NCBI RefSeq assembly: GCF_039539345.1
Contig: NZ_BAABCY010000085.1
Coordinates: 1-64,000, forward strand
Direction: 5' to 3'
From: Snuella lapsa
GTDB taxonomy: Bacteria > Bacteroidota > Bacteroidia > Flavobacteriales > Flavobacteriaceae
DNA: 64,000 bases
Of the stretch, positions 26,722-35,246 are shown piece by piece; position 1 is the first letter of the stretch; each line of letters starts with the position of its first letter. A program made the translations under genes and the position numbers. Below the pieces are notes generated by a model. That model was not told the origin of the DNA and made no database searches. It saw nothing but the letters and a program-made list of their open reading frames with translations.

Positions 26722-27090
26722 ATGGTACAATTAAAATTTACATCATACGAATCAATAAACTTAGAATGATTAACAAAACGTTTACAGCAATATTCAAACC
26801 TAAGAAGGGCTCAACTACCATCGAAATAAGATGTTCTTGTTTTAAACAATTTACAAACACAAATACCGATGATCTGCTATTTACCGAAGCATGATATAGG
26901 GGAAGGTGTTAAAAAACTCGTATTATATAAAGGAGGCGTAATTATAAACACATGACACAAACATTAAAATTCACATCACACCTATCAATAAACTTAGAAT
27001 GACCTGTAAAGCATCTACAACAATATTCAAACTTAAGAAGGACTCCTCTATCATCGAAATAAGGTATTCCAGTTTTAAACAACTTACAAG
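26722..27090 (+). repeat. Imperfect tandem duplication, about 137 bp with 230-bp period
   Basis: 26722-26858 is repeated at 26952-27090 with about 75-80% identity. Both copies carry a short ATG frame ending INLE*, whose stop overlaps a second ATG (ATGA). The second frames run MINKTFTAIFKPKKGSTTIE (43 codons to a TGA) and MTCKASTTIFKLKKDSSIIE (70 codons). I do not recognise these peptides. They may be remnants of a decayed duplicated gene or structured leader RNA. Confidence 0.7.
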
Positions 27091-27337
27091 CATAGTACGG
27101 CATGCTTCACGACACCTCATACACTTACTGTTACTGGGAAAGAATGAGCTAAATTATTTGAGTAGTGCTTATTCAAGAATACAATCAAACATGCCTGCTT
27201 TGTTCCTTTAGAAGGATTTATACCCAATTTATGAAGAATAAGTCATCCTAAAAGCATTTAAAAAAACTTAAATTTGGACCAAACAGTCCAAACAACTTAA
27301 CTGTTAAAACTAAATTTATTAATATTATAAAATCCAT

Positions 27338-29962
27338 ATGAAACGCAGAGATTACATTAAAACCTTTTTATTAGGTTCCGTCTTACCTATGACTTCTGGC
27401 TACGCCTTTTCTAAATCCTTTTCTACATTCTTTAAAGGACCTGTACCTGTTAATTTTAAAAGTGAATGGCATCTCTGGCAAGACATGAAATGGGTAGGCC
27501 CCCAATACTGGGGTAACCGTCTGCAAGACTGGAGGCTTGAAGAAGGTCGTGTTATATGTGATGTCACTACCTCAAATAGGAATTTACATTTATTAACAGT
27601 ACAAAATCCTAAAGGCAACGTACCGTTCCAAACTTCGGTAAGCATTAGCAATTTAAACAACAACTTATCGCAATACAACGATGGTTGCATTGGACTACGC
27701 ATCGGAGCAAAAGGACCTTTTGATGATTACCGCTCAGCTGCCGTTTTTGGTAAAGGACTCGATGTAGGTCTAACACCTAATGGTAAACTCAAAATAGGAG
27801 AAAAACAATATGAAACGAATATCCAAACGGTTCCAAACACTTACACCCTAGAGATTACTTCTACCCCAATAAGTTTAGAAACTGCTGCCCTAACTGTATC
27901 AATAATAGACACTAAAACTAATACGCCTATCACTGAACAGCGTAATATAGAAATAGCTTCAGAAAACTTACAAGGCAATTTTGCCTTATTAAGTGATGTT
28001 AACTTAAAACGAAAAACCTTAGAGCAACCTAGTGTTGCCTTCGAAAACTGGAACATAGCTTCCGAAGCCCTTTACTATAATCCAAATAACTTTTTTGGGC
28101 CAATATGCTTTGCTCAATATACATTGCATAAACAGAAATTAAAACTTACAGCTCAATGTAGTCCCGTAGAGCTAATTAAAGGCCATAAAATAAAATTGCA
28201 GTTTAAAATGGATGGCGCTTGGACAACACAACATAAAACTACGTTAAACAACATAGGCCGCGCCGTTAACTTTCAAGTGCCTAATTGGGCACATCAAGTA
28301 AATATCCCTTACCGTGTGCGTCTGGAAGTACCTTTAAAAAATAACGAATTATACCAATACGATTATGAAGGAACAATTGCTGCCGAACCCAAAGACAATG
28401 ACCTATTAAAGGCAGCTGTTTTTAGTTGTAACGCACATTATGGATTTCCAGATGCCGATATCCATGAAAGTGTCTCATTATTAAAGCCAGACATTAGTAT
28501 GTTTTTGGGCGATCAATTTTACGAGTTTACAGGTGGCTACGGAGCCCAGTACAATGGCGAACTGGATAAATCCAGTTTAGATTACTTAAGAAAGTGGATG
28601 ATGTTTGGTTGGTCCTACCGAGAGATTTTCCGCCATATCCCTTGTGCGATCATTCCAGACGATCATGATGTATACCACGGCAATGTTTGGGGAGAAGGAG
28701 GTGAACTTGCTAATAACTCCGAAGGTTTTGGTTATAAATCACAAGATTCTGGAGGTTATAAAATGCCTCCCGAATGGGTTAACATGGTGCAGTTTACACA
28801 AACTAGCCATTTACCAGATCCATACGACCCCACTCCCGTAAAAAATAATATCGGAGTCTATTATACCAGCTGGGACTATGCAGGTGTAAGCTTTGCCATT
28901 CTAGAAGATAGAAAGTTCAAGTCTGCACCTAAACACATACTTCCCGAAAGTGCCCAGGTCCAAAATGGCTGGATCTTGAATAAAGATTTTGATATAAAAG
29001 AATATAAACATCTTGACGCCGAACTACTAGGAGAGCGTCAAGAAACCTTTTTAGAACACTGGGTTGAAAACTGGTCCAAAGACACCAAAATGAAAGCGGT
29101 ACTGTCTCAAACCAATTTTGCAACAGTTGCTACCCTACCCAAAGATGCTGTTAACGATGAAGTTGTCCCCTCCCTACCAATACCAGAAATTGGAGAGTAT
29201 GTAGTTGGGGATAAGCCAACAGTTGACATGGACTCGAACGGATGGCCAGCTATAAAAAGAGACCAAGCAGTTGAAATTATACGCAAAGCCCATGCCTTTC
29301 ATATTGCTGGAGATCAACATTTAGGATCCTTCGTGCAATATGGTGTAGACACTCACGGAGATAGTGGATTTGCTTTTGCTGGACCCGCACTTAACAATGT
29401 TTGGCCCAGACGTTTCTGGCCTCCTATTGAAGATACATCAAAGCACTCCTATGAAAATCCTGCATATACAGGTAACCACATTGATGGCTTTGGGAATAAA
29501 ATAACGGTGTTGGCTGCTGGAAACCCACACAATATGCACAAAGAACCAAAAATACTTTACAACAGGGCTGTCGGCTACGGTATTGTAACCTTTAACAAAA
29601 AGGACAGAACTATAAAAACAGACTGTTATAAACGATTTAGCAACCCTAAAGATCCCGATAGCCAATTCCCAGGTTGGCCTATTACCATAAACGAAAAAGA
29701 CAATTTTGGCAAAAAAGCAGAAGCATGGCTCCCAACGATTATAGATACCAACAAAGTACAACCATTAGTAGCCATTTATAACAACAAAGGAGCATTGATA
29801 TACAATATAAGAATGCACAACAATGCATTTAGCCCTAAAGTATTTGAGAAGGGAAAATACACCATTGTGTGTACAAACCTCAATTCTGGGAAAAGTCAAA
29901 CCTTTAAAAATATAAAAGCAAAAACTACTAATACAGATAAATTAGTTTTTACTGAAGCTTAA
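27338..29962 (+). CDS. PhoD-like metallophosphatase with N-terminal beta domains
   Basis: An 874-aa exported protein with a twin-arginine-like signal (MKRRDYIKTFLLGSVLP), as usual for PhoD enzymes, which are metallated before export. Residues about 45-240 look like a LamG/concanavalin-type beta-sandwich (WHLWQDMKWVGPQYW), and about 245-350 like a second beta domain. The phosphatase core starts near 360 with AVFSCNAHYGF, LKPDISMFLGDQFYE, IPDDHDVYHGNVWGEGG and HIAGDQHLGSF, supplying the Asp/His metal ligands. Family members hydrolyse phosphodiesters or monoesters. It is followed at 418 bases by two sulfatases, suggesting joint use on a decorated glycan. Confidence 0.85.
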   Translation: MKRRDYIKTFLLGSVLPMTSGYAFSKSFSTFFKGPVPVNFKSEWHLWQDMKWVGPQYWGNRLQDWRLEEGRVICDVTTSNRNLHLLTVQNPKGNVPFQTSVSISNLNNNLSQYNDGCIGLRIGAKGPFDDYRSAAVFGKGLDVGLTPNGKLKIGEKQYETNIQTVPNTYTLEITSTPISLETAALTVSIIDTKTNTPITEQRNIEIASENLQGNFALLSDVNLKRKTLEQPSVAFENWNIASEALYYNPNNFFGPICFAQYTLHKQKLKLTAQCSPVELIKGHKIKLQFKMDGAWTTQHKTTLNNIGRAVNFQVPNWAHQVNIPYRVRLEVPLKNNELYQYDYEGTIAAEPKDNDLLKAAVFSCNAHYGFPDADIHESVSLLKPDISMFLGDQFYEFTGGYGAQYNGELDKSSLDYLRKWMMFGWSYREIFRHIPCAIIPDDHDVYHGNVWGEGGELANNSEGFGYKSQDSGGYKMPPEWVNMVQFTQTSHLPDPYDPTPVKNNIGVYYTSWDYAGVSFAILEDRKFKSAPKHILPESAQVQNGWILNKDFDIKEYKHLDAELLGERQETFLEHWVENWSKDTKMKAVLSQTNFATVATLPKDAVNDEVVPSLPIPEIGEYVVGDKPTVDMDSNGWPAIKRDQAVEIIRKAHAFHIAGDQHLGSFVQYGVDTHGDSGFAFAGPALNNVWPRRFWPPIEDTSKHSYENPAYTGNHIDGFGNKITVLAAGNPHNMHKEPKILYNRAVGYGIVTFNKKDRTIKTDCYKRFSNPKDPDSQFPGWPITINEKDNFGKKAEAWLPTIIDTNKVQPLVAIYNNKGALIYNIRMHNNAFSPKVFEKGKYTIVCTNLNSGKSQTFKNIKAKTTNTDKLVFTEA

Positions 29963-30018
29963 TAAACGTATTTAAACAGTTAAACAACATGTTTCAACCT
30001 ATCAATATGAGATCAACA

Positions 30019-30049
30019 AACTACCTCGGTACAAACACACGAGGTAGTT
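30019..30049 (-). repeat. 31-bp hairpin repeat, copy 2
   Basis: Arms AACTACCTC / GAGGTAGTT. The reverse complement matches 18726-18756 at 28 of 31 positions, including the loop, so the two are copies of one element and not merely similar hairpins. It lies just after the PhoD-like gene and may terminate it. Confidence 0.7.
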
Positions 30050-30172
30050 GTTAGTTAGCTTAGGAACATTTAAATCTCGTTTATAGAGATAAAAAGAAAC
30101 TAAAATGTGTAAAGAATTTGAAGCTCTTAAGAAAAAGTAAAGCTGCTATATTCTGGTTTTGATTTTAAAAAG

Positions 30173-30243
30173 TTTTTCACCCATTTTTGCTTTTTAGTTA
30201 TATATATAATGTGGATGACAAATTCCTAGTTAAGAATTTTGTC
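30173..30243 (+). promoter_or_regulatory. Leader element, copy 2
   Basis: TTTTTCACCC at 30173 and TATATATATAAT at 30199-30210, both with the same 26-base offset as in copy 1, then 6 nt and a hairpin GACAAATTC / GAATTTTGTC (30217-30243). It is 170 bases before the sulfatase 1 start. Confidence 0.55.
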
Positions 30244-30379
30244 CCACAGCGAAATACAAGATTTGCAAACTCTCTTTGAGAGAGGAATGTTTAAAATTTT
30301 TAATGTGAGAGCGTAGCGGTTGCATACATTCTCAATCTTATAATTAACTCACTATTAAATAATTATAAAATTTAAACGA

Positions 30380-32299
30380 ATGAAAATAAAGATTCTATTT
30401 TTAATATTATACAATATTTCACTTTTAGGATTTTCGCAAGATCGTCCTAATATTTTATGGGTAACTTTTGAAGATACATCTCCCCAGTTTATAGGTTGCT
30501 ATGGCAACAAAGACGCTCGTACACCAGTAATGGACAAACTGGCACAAACAGGCATACGCTATAACAATGCGTTTTCAACAGGAACAGTTTGTTCACCGTC
30601 GCGTTCTACCCTAATCACAGGAGTACGTACCTTTGAAATGGGTACTGGTAACCATCGCAGTAGTTTCCCCATTCCTGATTTTATACATGGATTTCCATAC
30701 TATTTAAGGCAAGCAGGTTATTATACTTCCAACAACTATAAAACGGACTATAATATAAAAAATGTAAAAGATTTTATTGATGCTGCATGGAATGAAAACT
30801 CGAACAAAGCTGGTTGGTGGAAAAGAGAACAAGATCAACCTTTTTTCGCTGTTTTTAACTTTATGGATTCGCATCAGTCTAGAACCATGACCTTTTCTTA
30901 TAAAAACTATGAAAAACTGGTAATAGATAAATTGCCAGAAACAAATCAAATTGGAGAGCAAGACTTTCCTATGCCTCCAATATATAGGGATTCTCCCGAA
31001 ATGCGCAAACAATTTGCTCGTGTATACAATAGCATTGCTCTTACCGATATAAATATTGGAAAACTACTAAAACGTTTGGAAGACGATGGTTTAAGAGACG
31101 ACACCATAATTTTCTGTTTTGCCGATCACGGAGAAGGTATGCCAAGGGGCAAGACTAATGGCATTAACTATGGGTATCAAATTCCTTTTATTGCATGGTT
31201 TCCAGAAAAATACAAACATTTATCACCTATAAAAACCACTGGAGCCATAACCAATGAAATGATATGTTTTGAAGACTTGGCTCCTACTATGCTAGCCATT
31301 GCTGGAGTTCCCGTGCCCAAACATATGAAAGGCCGTGTTTTTGCATCGAGCAATCACTCTAAACCAACTCCATACTTAGAACTTTCTAGCGACCGTTCCG
31401 ACAATGGTATTGACATGATAAGAAGTATTACCGATGGTACTTATACCTACTCTAGAAACTATATGCCATTTATGCCAGAACTTAGATACATTCGGTTTAT
31501 GGAAATAGGCGATATAAAACAGCTAATGCGAAACGATTTACAAAACGGTAAATTGAACGACTTACAATCCGATCTCTTTAAACCTCGCTTAGCGGAAACA
31601 TTATACAACACTAAAGCAGATCCATGGGAAACAGAAAATTTAGCGAGCAAACCAGAAATGCAAAAAGTTTTAAAACGCTTTAGAAAAGCTTTGGATAAAA
31701 AGATTTTGAGTTCTAAGGATGTTATGTTTTTACCTGAATATGAAATTAATGAGATTTCTAAAACAACAACACCTTACCAATTTCGTTTAGACGCCCACAA
31801 CTACCCTATTGCCAAAATCTACAAAATTGCTGCATTATCTGGAAAGCGAGGAAAGGCTATTGCCGAGATGCAAATTAAAGCACTTAACAATGAAAATAAA
31901 ATCATTCGTTATTGGGCTATTACAGGATTAAGAAATCAAAATGAAACCATTTTAAAGGCCAATAAAACAGCTATACAAGAAGCCATTAATGACAGTTATG
32001 CTCCTGTTTCCATTACTGCTTCGGTTATAGCTTATAACAGCTTTCATAATAAGCTTGCCGAACAGAAACTAAAATCCTATTGTAAAACCAACAATGAACA
32101 TCTGGCACTAATGACTTTAAACCATTTGTTATACGTATCCAATAAAACACCATTTATTGCAACTATAACAGAACTTGCAAAAAACAACAAACTCCCCTAC
32201 AATCTTAAGGCTGCCAGTTTGGATGTTTTAGGAAGCTTAAATTTGGTACCAAATAATTTTGCTCATCATACAAAACTATCTCCTACTACTAAAAATTAA
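30380..32299 (+). CDS. S1-family sulfatase with HEAT-like C-terminus
   Basis: A 639-aa exported protein (signal about 1-19, then RPNILWVTFEDTSP). Type I sulfatase: C71 in CSPSR is the cysteine converted to formylglycine, with metal ligands in the N-terminal ED and in ADHGEGMPRGK. Overall it resembles the heparan N-sulfatase (SGSH-like) branch of family S1. Residues about 475-625 form helical pairs resembling HEAT repeats, unusual for a sulfatase core. It would remove sulfate from a glycan in the periplasm. It forms an operon with the next sulfatase, 23 bases downstream. No maturase (anSME) is in the window. Confidence 0.9.
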   Translation: MKIKILFLILYNISLLGFSQDRPNILWVTFEDTSPQFIGCYGNKDARTPVMDKLAQTGIRYNNAFSTGTVCSPSRSTLITGVRTFEMGTGNHRSSFPIPDFIHGFPYYLRQAGYYTSNNYKTDYNIKNVKDFIDAAWNENSNKAGWWKREQDQPFFAVFNFMDSHQSRTMTFSYKNYEKLVIDKLPETNQIGEQDFPMPPIYRDSPEMRKQFARVYNSIALTDINIGKLLKRLEDDGLRDDTIIFCFADHGEGMPRGKTNGINYGYQIPFIAWFPEKYKHLSPIKTTGAITNEMICFEDLAPTMLAIAGVPVPKHMKGRVFASSNHSKPTPYLELSSDRSDNGIDMIRSITDGTYTYSRNYMPFMPELRYIRFMEIGDIKQLMRNDLQNGKLNDLQSDLFKPRLAETLYNTKADPWETENLASKPEMQKVLKRFRKALDKKILSSKDVMFLPEYEINEISKTTTPYQFRLDAHNYPIAKIYKIAALSGKRGKAIAEMQIKALNNENKIIRYWAITGLRNQNETILKANKTAIQEAINDSYAPVSITASVIAYNSFHNKLAEQKLKSYCKTNNEHLALMTLNHLLYVSNKTPFIATITELAKNNKLPYNLKAASLDVLGSLNLVPNNFAHHTKLSPTTKN

Positions 32300-32322
32300 A
32301 AACACATTAAAATCCCTTAACA

Positions 32323-34416
32323 ATGAAATTAACACCATTCGTTCTTCTTATACTTAGCGTACTTTTTGTACAATCTGGCCATAGTCAAAAAAACAAACGA
32401 GAAAATGAAAAGCAACCCAACATTATCTTTATTTTAACCGACGATTTAGGTTACGGGGATTTGGGAGTATTATATCAAAATGAAAGGAAAAAGAATAATG
32501 ACAGGTCAAAACCTTGGGCTTTTACACCACACCTAGATACTATGGCCAACGAAGGAGCCGTAATGCTTCAGCATTATTCAGCAGCCCCAGTATGTGCCCC
32601 TTCCAGAGCATCCTTACTTAGTGGCTTGAGTCAAGGACATGCCAATGTAAGAAACAACCAATTTGACAAAGCTTTGGCCGACAACCATACCTTAGCCAAT
32701 ACATTACAAAAAGCAGGTTATACTACAGCTGCAATTGGAAAATGGGGGTTACAGGGAGATAAGCGTTGGTCTGAAAACGGAGCTAGTTGGCCTGCCCGAC
32801 CTACTAACAGGGGCTTTGACTATTTTTATGGCTATATGACACATGTAGATGGACACGAACATTATCCTAAAGAAAGATTATACAGAAACCACGGCCAAGT
32901 TTGGGAAAACGACACCGACGTAACCGAAGCATTAGACAAATGTTTTACTGGCGATTTATGGACAGCGAAAGCTAAACAATGGATTACCAATACCGTTAAA
33001 AATAACGAAAAACCATTTTTTATGTTCTTAGCTTACGATACACCTCATGCCGTTTTAGAACTACCAACCCAAGCATATCCTAAAGGAGGTGGCCTAAACG
33101 GTGGTATACAATGGTTAGGAACTCCTGGACACATGATAAATACTGCCAGCGGACAGCCAGATTCTTGGATGCACCCCGATTATGCCAATGCTACTTACGA
33201 TCACGATACCAATACCGCAACAGCCGAAGTCCCTTGGCCCAATACCTACAAACGATATGCTACAAGCGTGCGTAGAATAGATGATGCGGTTGGTGATATT
33301 TTACAGCTATTAAAAGATTTAAACATAGATGATAATACACTAGTCGTTTTCACTTCAGATAATGGTCCCTCACAAGAATCATACTTACCAAAACCATACG
33401 TTCCCAACCACCCCACTTTCTTCGACAGTTATGGCCCTTTTGATGGCATTAAACGTGATGTTCTTGAAGGAGGACTACGCATGCCATTGGTTGTAAGGTG
33501 GCCAAAAAGGATTGCAAAAAACACTATAAACAATACGCCTAGTATTTCTTACGACTGGTTGCCTACATTTATGGAAGCTGCCGGATTACCTGCTCCTGCA
33601 AACAGTGATGGCGTATCGTTATTACCTTCATTAACAAATAGTAAAGGACAAAAGGATAGTAAAATATACGTAGAATACAGTGTTGGAGGAAAAACACCTA
33701 ACTACAAAGCCTTTAATGAAAATAACCGCAATCGGCCTAGAAAGGAAATGCAAATGATTCGTGTAGACGACTACGTTGGCATTCGTTATAATATTGAAGA
33801 TGTTAATGCTGATTTTGAAATATACGATATTAAAAACGATACTCACCAAGCAAATAATCTGGCTATTAACAATGCTATGTCTGAACTGCAAAGTACGATG
33901 AAAGCTCGCATACTCCAAATGCGTCGTACCAATACCTCTGCAAAACGCCCTTACGATGATTTAACGATACCTTCGGTTACTGTCAGAAAAATAAAGAAAG
34001 GATTGAGATGGACATCTTATTCCGGTATTTATCCATGGTTACCCAACCTGGAAGTTCTTAATCCCTCGAAAAAAGGAAAAACAAAAAATCTGAATAATTT
34101 TGATTATACCGAACAAGAGCAAGACCTTTACTTATTTGAAGGCTATTTAGAAGTGCCAAAGGACGGCACATATACCTTTAGTTTTAGTGCTAGTGGTAAA
34201 GCTGTTATTAAATTACATGATGCCATTTTAGTTGATGCCGACTATAGCTATCAAGCCAATACAACTAAAACGGAAACCATGATCCTTCAAAAAGGATTAC
34301 ATCCTATCCGTATTTATTTATACAATGCCAACATGACAGCAAAACCATTTAAACTGGAATGGGAAACTAACAATATTACAAAATCGAGCATACCTCAATC
34401 TGCTTTTTACCATTAA
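32323..34416 (+). CDS. S1-family arylsulfatase with PA14-like C-terminal domain
   Basis: A 697-aa exported protein (signal about 1-21). PNIIFILTDDLGYGDLG supplies the metal-binding aspartates, C91 in CAPSR is the formylglycine site, IGKWGLQG the active-site Lys, and VFTSDNGPS the second metal Asp-Asn. The catalytic domain ends near residue 530. Residues about 560-690 (GLRWTSYSGIYPWLP, LYLFEGYLEVPKDGTYTFSF, LQKGLHPIRIYLYN) form a PA14-like carbohydrate-binding module. It is co-transcribed with sulfatase 1. The pair suggests a multiply sulfated marine polysaccharide. Confidence 0.92.
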   Translation: MKLTPFVLLILSVLFVQSGHSQKNKRENEKQPNIIFILTDDLGYGDLGVLYQNERKKNNDRSKPWAFTPHLDTMANEGAVMLQHYSAAPVCAPSRASLLSGLSQGHANVRNNQFDKALADNHTLANTLQKAGYTTAAIGKWGLQGDKRWSENGASWPARPTNRGFDYFYGYMTHVDGHEHYPKERLYRNHGQVWENDTDVTEALDKCFTGDLWTAKAKQWITNTVKNNEKPFFMFLAYDTPHAVLELPTQAYPKGGGLNGGIQWLGTPGHMINTASGQPDSWMHPDYANATYDHDTNTATAEVPWPNTYKRYATSVRRIDDAVGDILQLLKDLNIDDNTLVVFTSDNGPSQESYLPKPYVPNHPTFFDSYGPFDGIKRDVLEGGLRMPLVVRWPKRIAKNTINNTPSISYDWLPTFMEAAGLPAPANSDGVSLLPSLTNSKGQKDSKIYVEYSVGGKTPNYKAFNENNRNRPRKEMQMIRVDDYVGIRYNIEDVNADFEIYDIKNDTHQANNLAINNAMSELQSTMKARILQMRRTNTSAKRPYDDLTIPSVTVRKIKKGLRWTSYSGIYPWLPNLEVLNPSKKGKTKNLNNFDYTEQEQDLYLFEGYLEVPKDGTYTFSFSASGKAVIKLHDAILVDADYSYQANTTKTETMILQKGLHPIRIYLYNANMTAKPFKLEWETNNITKSSIPQSAFYH

Positions 34417-34465
34417 GCTGTTTCTAGAAATAGAATTAATCACTCCCTAAAGTTTGGTTTTAAAC

Positions 34466-34495
34466 AAAAGGCCTCTGCTAAAAACAGAGGCTTTT
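34466..34495 (+). terminator. Terminator of the sulfatase operon
   Basis: Stem AAAGGCCTCTG / CAGAGGCTTT (one bulged base) with an A-rich loop and a following TTTTCCTTT run. Confidence 0.85.
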
Positions 34496-34531
34496 CCTTT
34501 ATATATCCAATATGCTTCCGGCTTCCATTTA

Positions 34532-35152
34532 TTAATCAAAAACAAACAACTCATATTCTTGCCTGCCCTTTTCAGTTAAATAAGGAAAAATAGTTTGATT
34601 CATTATTTCAGTATAACCAAGAATCGTTTCCTCGGTTACGTAATTGGAGGCTGTTATAGCAGAAGATATCCAAAAATCACCAACAACCTGAACACGCTTA
34701 TATAGGTTTAAATATTCATTTTTAATCATTTCAAGCCGTATAAAACCGCCTTCTATCAACAAATCAATCAATTTCATAAATTGTCCTTCTCTTTCTTTCA
34801 TTAGTTGCAAATAATGCGCTTTAATCTTATCGTTTTCTCTCATAACCTGCACAAAATCAAGAAAGATAAAACGATACTCATAAAAACTTTTCATTATTGA
34901 GTTTGAAATACTAAAAAGAGCATTCAAACTATTCTTAGGTTGAATTTCAGATATAAAGTTTTCATCAATATTTTTAACCAATTGAAAATATAAAGCTTCA
35001 ATAATGTCCTCCCGCTTTTTAAAATGATAATTTAAGTTGCCTTGACTAATCCCCATTTTATTAGCAATTGTTCTCAAGGTAACTTTCGATAAGCCTTGAT
35101 TATTAAACAATTCTAATGCTACATCTAATATGACCGCTTTCGTTTTTTTCAT
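34532..35152 (-). CDS. TetR/AcrR-family transcriptional regulator
   Basis: A 206-aa protein. The N-terminal helix-turn-helix (VTLRTIANKMGISQGNLNYHFKKREDIIEALY, residues about 23-54, quoted in outline) is typical of TetR repressors. The C-terminal ligand-binding half is helical and unspecific. It is divergent from the FAD monooxygenase gene across 94 bases containing repeated and palindromic sites, so it probably represses that operon and itself until a small aromatic or lipophilic inducer appears (inference). Confidence 0.9.
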   Translation of the reverse strand: MKKTKAVILDVALELFNNQGLSKVTLRTIANKMGISQGNLNYHFKKREDIIEALYFQLVKNIDENFISEIQPKNSLNALFSISNSIMKSFYEYRFIFLDFVQVMRENDKIKAHYLQLMKEREGQFMKLIDLLIEGGFIRLEMIKNEYLNLYKRVQVVGDFWISSAITASNYVTEETILGYTEIMNQTIFPYLTEKGRQEYELFVFD

Positions 35153-35170
35153 TATACAAAAATAATAAAA

Positions 35171-35217
35171 TTAGTAACCTTGACCTAATAATTAATTTAT
35201 TAGTACATTTGACCTAA
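35171..35217. promoter_or_regulatory. Putative TetR operator region
   Basis: TTAGTAACCTTGACCTAA (35171-35188) is repeated as TTAGTACATTTGACCTAA (35200-35217), 29-bp period, 3 mismatches. Between and overlapping them is the perfect palindrome CTAATAA-5-TTATTAG (35185-35203). It lies in the TetR/monooxygenase divergent gap. Confidence 0.5.
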
Positions 35218-35246
35218 AAAAATAAACGAGTAATAAGCATAAACAC

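Larger units (their letters stand above)
26302..27337. other. 1-kb non-coding region upstream of the PhoD-like gene
   Basis: No convincing gene. It contains the first copy of a leader element (26611-26677) and an imperfect tandem duplication (26722-27090), both listed separately. Between the two repeat copies an unusually strong Shine-Dalgarno-like AAAGGAGG (26928-26937 region) stands 14 nt before an ATG at 26952 that opens only a 16-codon frame. The last 250 bases before the PhoD start look featureless. Confidence 0.6.
29963..30379. other. 417-bp intergenic leader upstream of sulfatase 1
   Basis: No gene. It contains a hairpin repeat (30019-30049), the second leader element (30173-30243), a small CTCTC/GAGAG hairpin near 30271-30285 and a GAGAGCGTAGCGG segment. 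The start codon of sulfatase 1 follows an AT-rich stretch without a clear Shine-Dalgarno site. Confidence 0.6.

Noticed and set aside
26999..27211. A 70-aa protein gene in the PhoD upstream region
   Set aside because: The frame lies in a degenerate tandem repeat, is not conserved in length between the copies and has no recognisable domain; kept only as part of the repeat.
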